NCBI GenBank assembly: GCA_937983305.1
Contig: CALKAJ010000222.1
Location: 1 to 29,995 of the forward strand
DNA length: 29,995 bases
From: an uncultured Ignavibacteriota bacterium
Lineage (GTDB): Bacteria > Bacteroidota > Ignavibacteria > Tepidaquicellales > Tepidaquicellaceae
Direction of reading: 5' to 3'
Of this stretch, positions 1-7,347 are shown in pieces (position 1 is the first letter of the stretch; each line of letters opens with the position of its first letter). A program made the translations under genes and the position numbers. Below the pieces are notes generated by a model. The model was not told where the DNA came from. It did not search any database and saw only the letters and a program-made list of their open reading frames with translations.

Positions 1-48
1 CGACCACCGAGATCTACACTCTTTCCCTACACGACGCTCTTCCGATCT
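1..48 (+). other. Illumina sequencing adapter (contamination)
   Basis: These 48 bases match, from memory and base for base, the 3' part of the Illumina P5/TruSeq universal adapter. The run starts at cgaccaccgagatctacac and ends at gctcttccgatct. Genomic sequence begins at 49, where it reads straight into the pyruvate:ferredoxin oxidoreductase frame. This is a library artefact left at a contig end and carries no biology. The left boundary of the window is therefore an assembly boundary. Confidence 0.98.
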
Positions 49-579
49 TCAAATACCGGCGGACAGATGTCAAAATCAACCGGCTTTGGTGCAGTTGCAA
101 AATTTGCGGCTTCCGGAAAACCTACTGCAAAAAAAGATCTCGGTATGATGGCAATGAATTATGGTAATGTTTATGTGGCTAAAGTAGCTATGGGTGCAAA
201 TGACCTTCAATGTCTGAGAGCTTTTCTTGAAGCGGAAGCATATAACGGTCCCTCAATTATAATCGCCTACAGCCATTGCATTGCTCACGGTATTAATATG
301 AGCAAAGGAAACGAAAATCAAAAACTTGCAGTTGACAGCGGATACTGGCAGTTATTCAGATATAACCCTGAATTAACAATGCAGGGACAGAACCCGCTTA
401 AACTTGATTCGGGTCCCGGAAAAATCAAATTTGAAGATTATGCATACAAAGAGAACAGATATAAAATGCTTACAAAATCAGATCCTGAAAATGCACGGAA
501 ACTGCTTGAACTGGCACAGGAAGATGTTATTGAAAGAAGAAAGCTTTACGAAAAACTTGCTTCCGATATTAATAAGTAA
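49..579 (+). CDS. nifJ: Pyruvate:ferredoxin oxidoreductase, C-terminal fragment
   Basis: This is the C-terminal 176 residues of a PFOR, the enzyme that oxidatively decarboxylates pyruvate to acetyl-CoA and passes electrons to ferredoxin or flavodoxin in the cytoplasm. The frame is open from the first genomic base and reads SNTGGQMSKST, followed by KDLGMMAMNYGNVYVAKVAMGAND and then IIAYSHCIAHGINM with KLAVDSGYWQLFRYNP. These are hallmark segments of the thiamine-diphosphate-binding C-terminal domain. The ATG at 67 is internal (the Met of GGQMSKST), so it is not the start. The 5' part, about 1000 codons in a full-length enzyme, is lost at the assembly end. A GTG-started flavoprotein gene follows 26 bp downstream and is probably co-transcribed. 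The family call is firm. Whether the enzyme prefers pyruvate or another 2-oxoacid cannot be read from this fragment. Confidence 0.93.
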   Translation, partial: SNTGGQMSKSTGFGAVAKFAASGKPTAKKDLGMMAMNYGNVYVAKVAMGANDLQCLRAFLEAEAYNGPSIIIAYSHCIAHGINMSKGNENQKLAVDSGYWQLFRYNPELTMQGQNPLKLDSGPGKIKFEDYAYKENRYKMLTKSDPENARKLLELAQEDVIERRKLYEKLASDINK

Positions 580-605
580 TTTTTAAAAAATTAAAATTAA
601 ACAAA

Positions 606-1601
606 GTGGATTTAAAAACTAAGTATATGGGATTAGAGCTGAAGAACCCGCTGGTTCCTTCAGCTTCCCCGCTTTCAAAAGATCTTGGAGCAGTTAAAGC
701 TCTTGAAGATGCAGGCGCATCTGCCATTGTAGTTTATTCTCTTTTTGAAGAGCAGATAAAACACGAAGCCGAAGAATATGAACATTTTATGACTTATGGA
801 ACCGAAAGTTTTGCAGAAGCTTTAAATTACTTTCCGGAACAAAACGAATATTTTCTTGGTCCTGAGGAATATTTGAATCACATTCGCAAGATAAAAGAAA
901 CAGTTTCTATTCCGGTGATTGGAAGTCTTAACGGCATCTCGAAAAGCGGCTGGATGAAATACGGCAAACTTATTGAAGAAGCCGGTGCTGACGGACTCGA
1001 GCTAAACATATATCAGGTTGCCGCAGATATGAATAAAGAAGGAAGCACTATTGAAGAAATATACGTCAGGGATTTAAAAGCTATAAAAAATTCCCTTAAA
1101 ATTCCTGTAGCAATGAAGCTCAGCCCTTATTTTTCATCTATGGCAAATATGGCTAAAAGACTTGATGAAGCCGGTGCAGATGCACTTGTTTTGTTCAACA
1201 GGTTTTATCAGCCGGACTTTGACCTCGACAATCTTGAAGTTGTTCCTAATATTGTGCTCAGTAACAATTGGGAACTCAGACTTCCGTTGAGATGGCTTGC
1301 AATTCTTTATGGAAAGATAAAAGCTTCACTTGCGGCTACAAGCGGCATTCAAACTCATTATGACGTAATAAAAGTTATGATGGCAGGAGGAGATACCGCT
1401 ATGATTTGTTCTGAACTGTTGAGAAATGGAACAATCAGAATTAAAGAGATACTTGGCGGTCTTGAGAAATGGATGGAAGAAAACGAATATGATTCAATAG
1501 ATATGATGAAAGGAAGTCTGAGCCAGAAGTCTGTTGCAGACCCGGCGGCTTTCGAAAGAGCAAACTATATGAAAGCTCTTAATAACTATAAAATGAATTG
1601 A
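606..1601 (+). CDS. Dihydroorotate dehydrogenase-like flavoprotein
   Basis: A 331-residue TIM-barrel protein of the DHOD-like group. The GTG start at 606 is chosen because family members begin with a short strand like DLKTKYMGLELKNPLVPSASPLS, and the next ATG (627) would cut into it. The N-terminal KNPLV..ASPLS segment and the SGIQTHYDVIKVMMAGGD segment (about 244-262) fit FMN binding. True dihydroorotate dehydrogenases carry an N-x-S-x-P-N-type loop with a catalytic Ser or Cys. Here the equivalent strand reads LELNIYQVAADM (132-142), which has neither. It is therefore unlikely to be the pyrimidine-pathway PyrD. It lies 26 bp after the PFOR gene, a linkage I recall from other bacteria, and no pyrimidine genes are nearby. 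The likely role is a flavin-dependent redox partner or accessory of PFOR, which is inference. A small hairpin follows the stop. Confidence 0.85.
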   Translation: MDLKTKYMGLELKNPLVPSASPLSKDLGAVKALEDAGASAIVVYSLFEEQIKHEAEEYEHFMTYGTESFAEALNYFPEQNEYFLGPEEYLNHIRKIKETVSIPVIGSLNGISKSGWMKYGKLIEEAGADGLELNIYQVAADMNKEGSTIEEIYVRDLKAIKNSLKIPVAMKLSPYFSSMANMAKRLDEAGADALVLFNRFYQPDFDLDNLEVVPNIVLSNNWELRLPLRWLAILYGKIKASLAATSGIQTHYDVIKVMMAGGDTAMICSELLRNGTIRIKEILGGLEKWMEENEYDSIDMMKGSLSQKSVADPAAFERANYMKALNNYKMN

Positions 1602-1615
1602 TATATTTTCTGTAA

Positions 1616-1631
1616 TCCCGTATAAACGGGA
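1616..1631 (+). repeat. Short hairpin before glutamine synthetase 1
   Basis: A perfect 6-bp inverted repeat (tcccgt / acggga) with a 4-nt ataa loop, starting 14 bp after the flavoprotein stop. No T-run follows, so it is at best a weak terminator or an RNA-processing/stability hairpin. Confidence 0.35.
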
Positions 1632-1677
1632 CTCTGACGACACAACTGTTACTTTATAAACATTTTAAACTAAGTAT

Positions 1678-3216
1678 ATGAATAATCCGTATGCATTGGC
1701 AAACCCGATATCTGTCTTCTTAAATAAACCAAAAGAAGATTTCACCCGGGAAGATTTACTAAAAGTCATTGAGAAAAAAAATATTGAAAGAATTACTTTT
1801 CATTATACGGCTCTTGACGGAAAATTAAAAGAGCTTCAGATTCCTCTCCCGGCAAGAAGTAATGCAGAAATTGTTTTAACCGAAGGCGAAAGAGTTGACG
1901 GCTCTTCATTGTTTAAAGGAATGGTTGATACAGGTTTATCGGACTTGTATATCGTACCTGTATGGGAATCGGCATTCCTGAATCCTTTCATCCCGGGCAG
2001 TCTTGATTTTGTTTGCAGATATCTTACTTCTGACGGACAGCTTGCTCCTTTCACTCCTGATAACGTTCTTTTAAATGCGTACGATGACCTGAAGAAAAAA
2101 ACCGGTCTCGAGCTTCATACATTCGGCGAACTGGAATTTTATCTTTTCTATAAACCTGAACAGTTTTTATATATTCCCCCAAAACAAGCCGCTTATCATT
2201 CATCTGCACCCTTTGTAAAAACAAGCAAAGTACTTGCCGAGATGCTTAAAGAGATAACTCAGATAGTTGGTCTTGTTAAATATGCTCACAGTGAAGTAGG
2301 ATTTATTGATTTAATTGAAAGTGCTTCGGAAGAGATTAACGGAAGAACCGGAGAGCAGGTTGAGATTGAACTCCTTTCCGTACCCGCTCCTGAAGCTGCC
2401 GACAGCATAGTTATTTCAAAATGGCTTATAAGAAATATTGCCGCAAAATATGGTATGATTGCCACCTTTACACCTAAACTCGAAGAGGGTATTGCAGGCA
2501 CCGGTATGCATATACATACTAAGCTGAAGAAAAACGGTAAAAATGTTATGACTGACAAAAACGGTAATCTTTCCACAGAAGCAAAGAAACTTATCGGAGG
2601 TCTTTGTGATTATGCCGATTCGTTAACTGCTTTTGGAAATACAGTTGCTTCTTCCTATTTAAGACTTGTACCAAATCAGGAAGCACCTACTCAGGTTTGC
2701 TGGAGCGACAGCAACCGAAGTGCAATGATAAGAGTTCCGCTTGGATGGTCAAAAATAAGCAACCTTGCTTCAGTTGTTAACAAAGGACACAAAAGTACTC
2801 CCCTCGAAATTGACAGTATGCAAACTGTTGAAATCAGAACACCTGACGGAAGTGCAAATTCGCATTTGTTAATGGCAGGAATTACAACCGCTGTAGGTTA
2901 TGGATTTGAAAATAAAGATTCACTTGCAACCACCGAAAAGCTGTACATTAAAGGCAACATTCATAAAGATAAATCATTGAGCAAAGATCTTGCAAAACTT
3001 CCTTCAAGTTGCGCCGAATCTGCAAAGATAATGAGGATGAAACGCTCACTATACGAAAGAAACGGAATTTTTCCGGCAAGCGTTATTGATTATGCGATTA
3101 ATGCTCTTGAATCTGAAAATGACAAAGAACTGCAGAGACATTTATCCGAGCTTTCCGGAAAAAACCGTGCAATCGAAATAAAAAGAATTATGCACAAGGA
3201 TTTGCATAAGAATTGA
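1678..3216 (+). CDS. Glutamine synthetase family protein, divergent (GS1)
   Basis: A 512-residue class I-type glutamine synthetase homologue, longer than the usual ~470. Recognisable elements in order: VDGSS (D74, ammonium-site loop), GELEF (150-154, metal-ligand Glu pair), GQVEIEL (226-232), GTGMHIH (274-280), SYLRLVPNQEAP (326-337), NRSAMIRVP (346-354) and EIRTPDGSAN (385-394). Most catalytic residues are therefore present. The Asn that contacts glutamate in ordinary GS (NGSGMHVH) is Ala273 here. The adenylylation-loop Tyr is Ala (KDLAKLP instead of KNLYDLP). It could be a true GS or a gamma-glutamyl ligase for another amine, and the sequence alone does not decide. ATG at 1678 follows an AT-rich stretch with no obvious Shine-Dalgarno. 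A strong terminator follows, separating it from the second GS. Confidence 0.85.
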   Translation: MNNPYALANPISVFLNKPKEDFTREDLLKVIEKKNIERITFHYTALDGKLKELQIPLPARSNAEIVLTEGERVDGSSLFKGMVDTGLSDLYIVPVWESAFLNPFIPGSLDFVCRYLTSDGQLAPFTPDNVLLNAYDDLKKKTGLELHTFGELEFYLFYKPEQFLYIPPKQAAYHSSAPFVKTSKVLAEMLKEITQIVGLVKYAHSEVGFIDLIESASEEINGRTGEQVEIELLSVPAPEAADSIVISKWLIRNIAAKYGMIATFTPKLEEGIAGTGMHIHTKLKKNGKNVMTDKNGNLSTEAKKLIGGLCDYADSLTAFGNTVASSYLRLVPNQEAPTQVCWSDSNRSAMIRVPLGWSKISNLASVVNKGHKSTPLEIDSMQTVEIRTPDGSANSHLLMAGITTAVGYGFENKDSLATTEKLYIKGNIHKDKSLSKDLAKLPSSCAESAKIMRMKRSLYERNGIFPASVIDYAINALESENDKELQRHLSELSGKNRAIEIKRIMHKDLHKN

Positions 3217-3242
3217 TAATTAAATAATTAAATTATATTTTT

Positions 3243-3277
3243 TGGTTCCGGAATAGAATTTCGGAACCATTTTTTTT
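3243..3277 (+). terminator. Rho-independent terminator after GS1
   Basis: The arms tggttccg (3243-3250) and cggaacca (3262-3269) pair perfectly. The stem extends through a G-T wobble and three A-T pairs to a 12-bp stem with a 3-nt loop, followed by eight Ts (3270-3277). It lies 26 bp after the GS1 stop and 54 bp before the GS2 start, so the two glutamine synthetases are probably separate transcripts. Confidence 0.9.
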
Positions 3278-3331
3278 GTTTAAAAAAGTGATATAACTCA
3301 TTTAACAATTAGAATTTAATATTAAATCAAA

Positions 3332-4786
3332 ATGGACAAAACGACATTTAAAGAAAAACAGCTCGAAAAAATCAAATTCATTGATGATGTGTTTAAAATG
3401 ATTAAGGAAAAAGAAGTAAAAATGATTGACCTTAGATTCGTTGACCTGCCCGGGCAATGGCAGCATTTCACAATTCCCATTGACCAGCTCTCAAAAGATG
3501 TATTTTTTGAAGGACTCGGATTTGACGGCTCTTCGATAAGAGGATGGAAAGCAATTAACGATTCCGATATGCTTGCATTCCCTGACCCTTTCACTGCAAA
3601 GATTGACCCATTTATGCAGCCAAATACACTGATTATGATTTGTGATATTACAGATACTGTTGACTTACAAAGTTACGACCACGACCCCAGATATATTGCA
3701 AGAAAAGCTGTTGACTATATGATTTCAAGCGGATTTGCCGATACTGCTTATTTCGGTCCCGAAGCAGAATTTTTTATTCTTGACCATGTTGCTTATAACG
3801 TTAATGAATATTCAAGCTGGTACAGAATTGATTCACGCGAAGGTTTCTGGAATACCGGCTCTGAAAATGAAGCCAACCTCGGACATAAAATAAGGATGAA
3901 AGAAGGTTATTTCCCGGTTCCTCCTGCAGATGCAACTCACGATGTAAGAACTGCAATTGTAGAAAATCTTATGTCCGTTGGAATAGAAGTTGAACGTCAG
4001 CACCACGAAGTTGCTACGGCAGGCCAGGCAGAGATTGATTTTAAATACAGTCACTTGCTTGATTGCGCCGATAAACTTATGATGTTTAAATACATTGTTA
4101 AAAATACTGCAAAAGCAATGGGCAAAACCGCAACCTTCATGCCTAAACCAATTTTCGGAGATAACGGAAGCGGAATGCATGTTCACCTTTCACTATGGAA
4201 AGACGGTAATAATTTATTCTTCGGAAATGAATATGCGAATCTTTCGGAAACAGCTTTATATTTTATAGGTGGACTTCTTCATCACGCTCCTGCAGTACTC
4301 GCTTTTACAAATCCCACAACAAATTCTTATAAAAGGCTTGTACCCGGCTATGAAGCACCGGTAAACCTTGTATATTCAAAGAGTAACAGAAGTGCGGCAA
4401 TCAGGATTCCGATGTACTCCAACAACCCGAAAGCAAAGAGAATTGAATTCCGTTCACCAGATGGAACTGCAAATCCATATCTCGCATTTTCCGCAATGCT
4501 GCTTGCCGGACTTGACGGGATTAAAAATAAAATTCATCCCGGAGATGCTGTTTCGAAAGATATGTTCCATCTTTCGCACGACGAAACAAAAAAAATCAGA
4601 CAGGCACCTGAAAATCTTGAACAGGCACTTCATTCGCTCGAAAAAGACTACGCTTTTCTCAAAGAAGGAAATGTTTTTACGGACGAGTTAATTAACACCT
4701 GGATAGAATATAAATTTGAAAAGGAAATCAAACAGATTGCTTTAAGACCGCATCCGTATGAATTCCACTTATATTATGAAATGTAG
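3332..4786 (+). CDS. glnA: Glutamine synthetase, type I (GS2)
   Basis: A 484-residue class I glutamine synthetase, the dodecameric cytoplasmic enzyme that makes glutamine from glutamate, ammonia and ATP. The full motif set is present: GFDGSSIRGW (63-72), GPEAEFF (142-148), GQAEIDF (231-237), DNGSGMHVH (277-285), NSYKRLVPGYEAP (331-343), NRSAAIRIP (352-360), RSPDGTANPYL (374-384) and the C-terminal RPHPYEFHLYY. It is a much closer match to canonical GlnA than the upstream GS1. At the adenylylation loop it reads KDMFHLS where the enterobacterial enzyme has KNLYDLP, so the modified Tyr is Phe412. Control by GlnE-type adenylylation is therefore not possible. The gene follows a strong terminator and so probably has its own promoter, which I could not identify. 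A hairpin lies just after the stop, at the junction with the convergent ABC gene. Confidence 0.96.
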   Translation: MDKTTFKEKQLEKIKFIDDVFKMIKEKEVKMIDLRFVDLPGQWQHFTIPIDQLSKDVFFEGLGFDGSSIRGWKAINDSDMLAFPDPFTAKIDPFMQPNTLIMICDITDTVDLQSYDHDPRYIARKAVDYMISSGFADTAYFGPEAEFFILDHVAYNVNEYSSWYRIDSREGFWNTGSENEANLGHKIRMKEGYFPVPPADATHDVRTAIVENLMSVGIEVERQHHEVATAGQAEIDFKYSHLLDCADKLMMFKYIVKNTAKAMGKTATFMPKPIFGDNGSGMHVHLSLWKDGNNLFFGNEYANLSETALYFIGGLLHHAPAVLAFTNPTTNSYKRLVPGYEAPVNLVYSKSNRSAAIRIPMYSNNPKAKRIEFRSPDGTANPYLAFSAMLLAGLDGIKNKIHPGDAVSKDMFHLSHDETKKIRQAPENLEQALHSLEKDYAFLKEGNVFTDELINTWIEYKFEKEIKQIALRPHPYEFHLYYEM

Positions 4787-4792
4787 TTTATA

Positions 4793-4814
4793 GGGCAGGG
4801 TTAAAACCCTGCCT
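4793..4814. terminator. Hairpin between convergent genes
   Basis: The inverted repeat ggcagggtt (4794-4802) / aaccctgcc (4805-4813), plus one flanking wobble pair, sits in the 33-bp gap between the ends of glnA and the minus-strand ABC gene. It is GC-rich compared with its surroundings, but neither side has a clean T-run. A bidirectional terminator or 3'-end stabiliser is likely. Confidence 0.55.
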
Positions 4815-4819
4815 CTAAC

Positions 4820-5464
4820 TTAATTACAAAAATCTTCTATATTAATTTTTCTTTCGCAGAGATGTAAATCTTCTGCTTCGTTTGTTGCTATTATTAAAAT
4901 TCCCCTTTGTTTTTGTTCTTCGGCTATTGAATATGCAATTTCAATCCCGTCTTTATCGAGATTTGTTCTCGGTTCATCCATAAATAAAATTTCAGGCTCA
5001 CTTAATATCGAAAATGCCATTTTCAATCTCTGTTTCATTCCTGACGAATAATTTTTGATAAGGTCATTTCTTCTGCTGAACAAGTTTACCCTTTCAAGCA
5101 AACTGTTTATCCTTTCGATTACAACTTTCTTCTCCGGACTTTTGTTTTTTAGTTTGTAAAAAAACTCAAGATTCTCAAAGGCATTAAGCTCATCGTACAG
5201 ATTAAGATATGGCGCTACCAGCCCGATGTGCTTATACCTCTTTTCCTGTTGGATTTCTTTCCCTTCAATTTTCATTATCACTTTCCCGGAGCTTTCTCTT
5301 ATCAGATTAGAAATAACCTTTATCAATGTTGATTTTCCGGTTCCGTTTCTCCCTGTTATTGCAAGTGAATCGCCGCTGTTTAAGCATAAATCAAGGTTTT
5401 TAAATATTATCTTGTTTATAAATTTCTTTGATAAACCTTCGCATTGAAGTTCTACGCTCTTCAT
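4820..5464 (-). CDS. ABC transporter ATP-binding protein with altered Q- and H-loops
   Basis: A single 214-residue ABC ATPase domain, the cytoplasmic motor of a membrane transporter. It has Walker A GRNGTGKS (38-45), the signature YSSGMKQR (139-146), Walker B ILFMDE (159-164) and D-loop TNLD (167-170). Two catalytic positions differ from the standard. Aligning VAPYLNLYDELNAFENL to the usual Q-loop region puts Pro85 in place of the Gln. The switch His (normally ATH) is Asn195 in IIATNEAED. The usual DEPT is DEPR. The overall size and ELNAFENL segment recall CcmA-like exporters. I recall similar APYL variants in Bacteroidota relatives, so this may be a family trait and not decay. It is the last gene of the minus-strand unit; its ATG is 1 bp from the thioesterase stop. 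No permease gene adjoins it. Confidence 0.88.
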   Translation of the reverse strand: MKSVELQCEGLSKKFINKIIFKNLDLCLNSGDSLAITGRNGTGKSTLIKVISNLIRESSGKVIMKIEGKEIQQEKRYKHIGLVAPYLNLYDELNAFENLEFFYKLKNKSPEKKVVIERINSLLERVNLFSRRNDLIKNYSSGMKQRLKMAFSILSEPEILFMDEPRTNLDKDGIEIAYSIAEEQKQRGILIIATNEAEDLHLCERKINIEDFCN

Positions 5465-5465
5465 T

Positions 5466-5954
5466 TCAGTTTTTATCTTTTCCTTTTTGCTCTTTTATCC
5501 TTTGCTCTCTTCTTTTTAAAGCCGCGCTGTATCTTTTTATTTCTTCTTCCGATTCCGGAATTACTTCTGAGACCTCAATAGGTTTTCGGGTTACAGGGTG
5601 GATACTTACAAATGTAAGATATGCACTGTTTGAATGGGAAACTTCTCCCGTATGTATATCTTCGACTTCAACCTTGACACCTACTTCAAGTGAAGTTTTA
5701 AATGCTCTGTTTACTGAAGCTTTGAGTAAAACGATATCTCCAAGTCTGACAGGTTTATGAAACGAGAGATTATCCACTGCTGCAGTAACGCACACATTAT
5801 TCGTATGCCTCGCTGCTGCCAATGCGGCAGCTATATCAATCCAATGCATCAACCTTCCTCCGAGTAGATTACCAAGCATATTGGTATCATTCGGAAGAAC
5901 AAGTTCCGTCATTTCTACTTTCGATTGACTTACTTTTTTTCTTTTATCTTCCAT
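5466..5954 (-). CDS. Acyl-CoA thioesterase (YciA/YkhA-like hotdog)
   Basis: A 162-residue single-hotdog thioesterase, expected to hydrolyse acyl-CoAs to free acid and CoA in the cytoplasm as a hexamer or similar oligomer. The family signature is clear: P-N-D-T-N25-M-L-G-N-L-L-G-G-R-L-M-H-W-I-D40, with the catalytic Asn and Asp at 25 and 40. It is followed by VTAAVDNLSFHKPVRLGD (56-73) and the C-terminal YLTFVSIHP. About 35 charged residues follow the domain and look like a disordered tail. It lies 8 bp downstream of bamD and 1 bp upstream of the ABC ATPase, so it is probably co-transcribed with both. Its substrate range cannot be read from sequence. Confidence 0.93.
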   Translation of the reverse strand: MEDKRKKVSQSKVEMTELVLPNDTNMLGNLLGGRLMHWIDIAAALAAARHTNNVCVTAAVDNLSFHKPVRLGDIVLLKASVNRAFKTSLEVGVKVEVEDIHTGEVSHSNSAYLTFVSIHPVTRKPIEVSEVIPESEEEIKRYSAALKRREQRIKEQKGKDKN

Positions 5955-5962
5955 TTTTTTCG

Positions 5963-6712
5963 TTAATATTTTTTACGAAGATTAACTACGGAATTATAAA
6001 ATTCGCTTTCTTTATACTTTGCAACAAATTTATCCATTTCGTCTTTCGCCTCCGAATATTTTTTCTTTGCTAACAGTGCATTAATCCTGCCATAAGCCGC
6101 ATTATCAACATAATCGGTATCAAAATAATCTTTCAGAACTATGTCATAATAAACAAGTGCCGCCCTGTAATCTTCCATCGTCATATATAAATCGGCTGAT
6201 TTAATTTCTTTAAAGGCAAGTTTATTTCTTAATTCCTTGATCTTAATACTGGCAAGCTCGGCATCTTTATGCTTTGGAAACAGCACCATAAAATTCTGAA
6301 ATTCAGTTATTGCATATCTGGTATATGTCTGGTCAAGGTCATAGTCAGGCGATAGTTCATAATAACACATTGCCAGATTGAACCTCGCATCCGGATAAAA
6401 TTCGCTTGACGTAAAATTCCTTATCATATTCTCGAATTCATAAGCAGCAAGGATGTAATCACCTCTCTTGTAATAACTCATTCCGAGATAGTATTGTGAT
6501 TTATCGCTCACAGAGGAACCTGAAAATTTGATTTTTATAAAAGAAAAATCTTCAATTGCCTGAAGATAATCTTTATCATCATAAGATTTTTTTGCCGTTT
6601 GATAAGCTTTCTCCGGATCTTCAGTGTTTACATTGGTCTTATTTGCGGAAATACATCCTGCTATAACAATCACAGGAACAATCAGCAAATATAAAACAAA
6701 TTTTTTAATCAT
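5963..6712 (-). CDS. bamD: Outer membrane assembly lipoprotein BamD
   Basis: A 249-residue lipoprotein. It has a basic MIKK start, a hydrophobic stretch and a lipobox ending VIAGC, giving the lipidated Cys20. The rest is helical repeats of the BamD (YfiO) TPR type: A-Y-x-x-A..Y..K-D-Y..AI-x-D-F..I near 36-60, YYLGMSYYKRGDYILAAYEF near 75-94, then DARFNLAMCYYELSPDYDLDQT, where the long PDYDLDQT loop is characteristic of BamD. BamD anchors to the inner leaflet of the outer membrane and works with BamA in folding beta-barrels. Length is normal for the family. The gene sits between an unknown membrane-anchored protein (14 bp upstream) and the thioesterase. bamA is not in the window. The organism therefore has an outer membrane. 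Confidence 0.9.
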   Translation of the reverse strand: MIKKFVLYLLIVPVIVIAGCISANKTNVNTEDPEKAYQTAKKSYDDKDYLQAIEDFSFIKIKFSGSSVSDKSQYYLGMSYYKRGDYILAAYEFENMIRNFTSSEFYPDARFNLAMCYYELSPDYDLDQTYTRYAITEFQNFMVLFPKHKDAELASIKIKELRNKLAFKEIKSADLYMTMEDYRAALVYYDIVLKDYFDTDYVDNAAYGRINALLAKKKYSEAKDEMDKFVAKYKESEFYNSVVNLRKKY

Positions 6713-6726
6713 ATAAATTTTTAATT

Positions 6727-7341
6727 TTATTTACTTCTTATTGAATAAAACAAAATAATTGCAATTGCCGAAACTGTTGCCACTATTAAAGGAACTATCA
6801 ATCTTTCTCCAAAACTGCCTTCGGGTACTTTACCTTTTGCAAACTCATCGGCTCCATATTCAACATCCGGAATATTATCATAAGGTATTTTATCGTCATA
6901 TTTTTTATAGAACACGTCTGAATAAATAGAACTGTCGTTGCTTGTTAGCTTAACATCATAATTTATTGTCAGCTCTCTTAATATTTCCTTTTCTTTTATA
7001 GGGTTATTACCCGCACTCTTGTAAACTGTTTTTAAGTTCAGGTTATTAAAAAACATCTTGTAATCGGGTTTTACATTTATCTCTCCGGTTATAAACTTAA
7101 AATCCGGAAAAGTTTTCCTAAGATTCAGTACTACATAATCAAACTTCTTATTTTTTTCCGCACTACTTACAAAATAAATCTTATCTTTACCCGATATGGT
7201 AAGAATATCCGTTAATTTGTTTAATCCTTCATTTAAAAGAGCCGTAAAAATTTTATCGTTATCAACTATGCCTGCAGGCTGTCCGTTAACGGTACACTGA
7301 AATAAAAGAAATATTAATAATATTAAAGCAAATTTACTCAA
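6727..7341 (-). CDS. Unknown protein: signal peptide plus C-terminal membrane anchor
   Basis: I do not recognise this 204-residue protein. It begins with a typical secretion signal (MSKFALILLIFLLFQC..NG, about 1-20). The lone Cys16 does not fit a lipobox, so cleavage by signal peptidase I near 20 is more likely. The middle, about 25-180, is hydrophilic with alternating strands and helices. The end (LIVPLIVATVSAIAIILFYS, 181-200) is one strong hydrophobic segment followed by RSK, a stop-transfer anchor. The predicted topology is a periplasmic domain tethered to the inner membrane by its C-terminus. It lies 6 bp after the glutamate dehydrogenase stop and 14 bp before bamD, so it shares their transcript. 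A role in envelope biogenesis with BamD is a guess from position only. Confidence 0.75.
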   Translation of the reverse strand: MSKFALILLIFLLFQCTVNGQPAGIVDNDKIFTALLNEGLNKLTDILTISGKDKIYFVSSAEKNKKFDYVVLNLRKTFPDFKFITGEINVKPDYKMFFNNLNLKTVYKSAGNNPIKEKEILRELTINYDVKLTSNDSSIYSDVFYKKYDDKIPYDNIPDVEYGADEFAKGKVPEGSFGERLIVPLIVATVSAIAIILFYSIRSK

Positions 7342-7347
7342 ATCATA

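Noticed and set aside
606..1601. Calling the flavoprotein pyrD.
   Set aside because: The catalytic Ser/Cys loop is missing and the gene context is PFOR, not pyrimidine synthesis.
4820..5464. Pairing this ABC ATPase with the membrane protein at 16934-18496 as one transporter.
   Set aside because: They lie 11 kb apart in different transcription units. Nothing in either sequence shows they interact.
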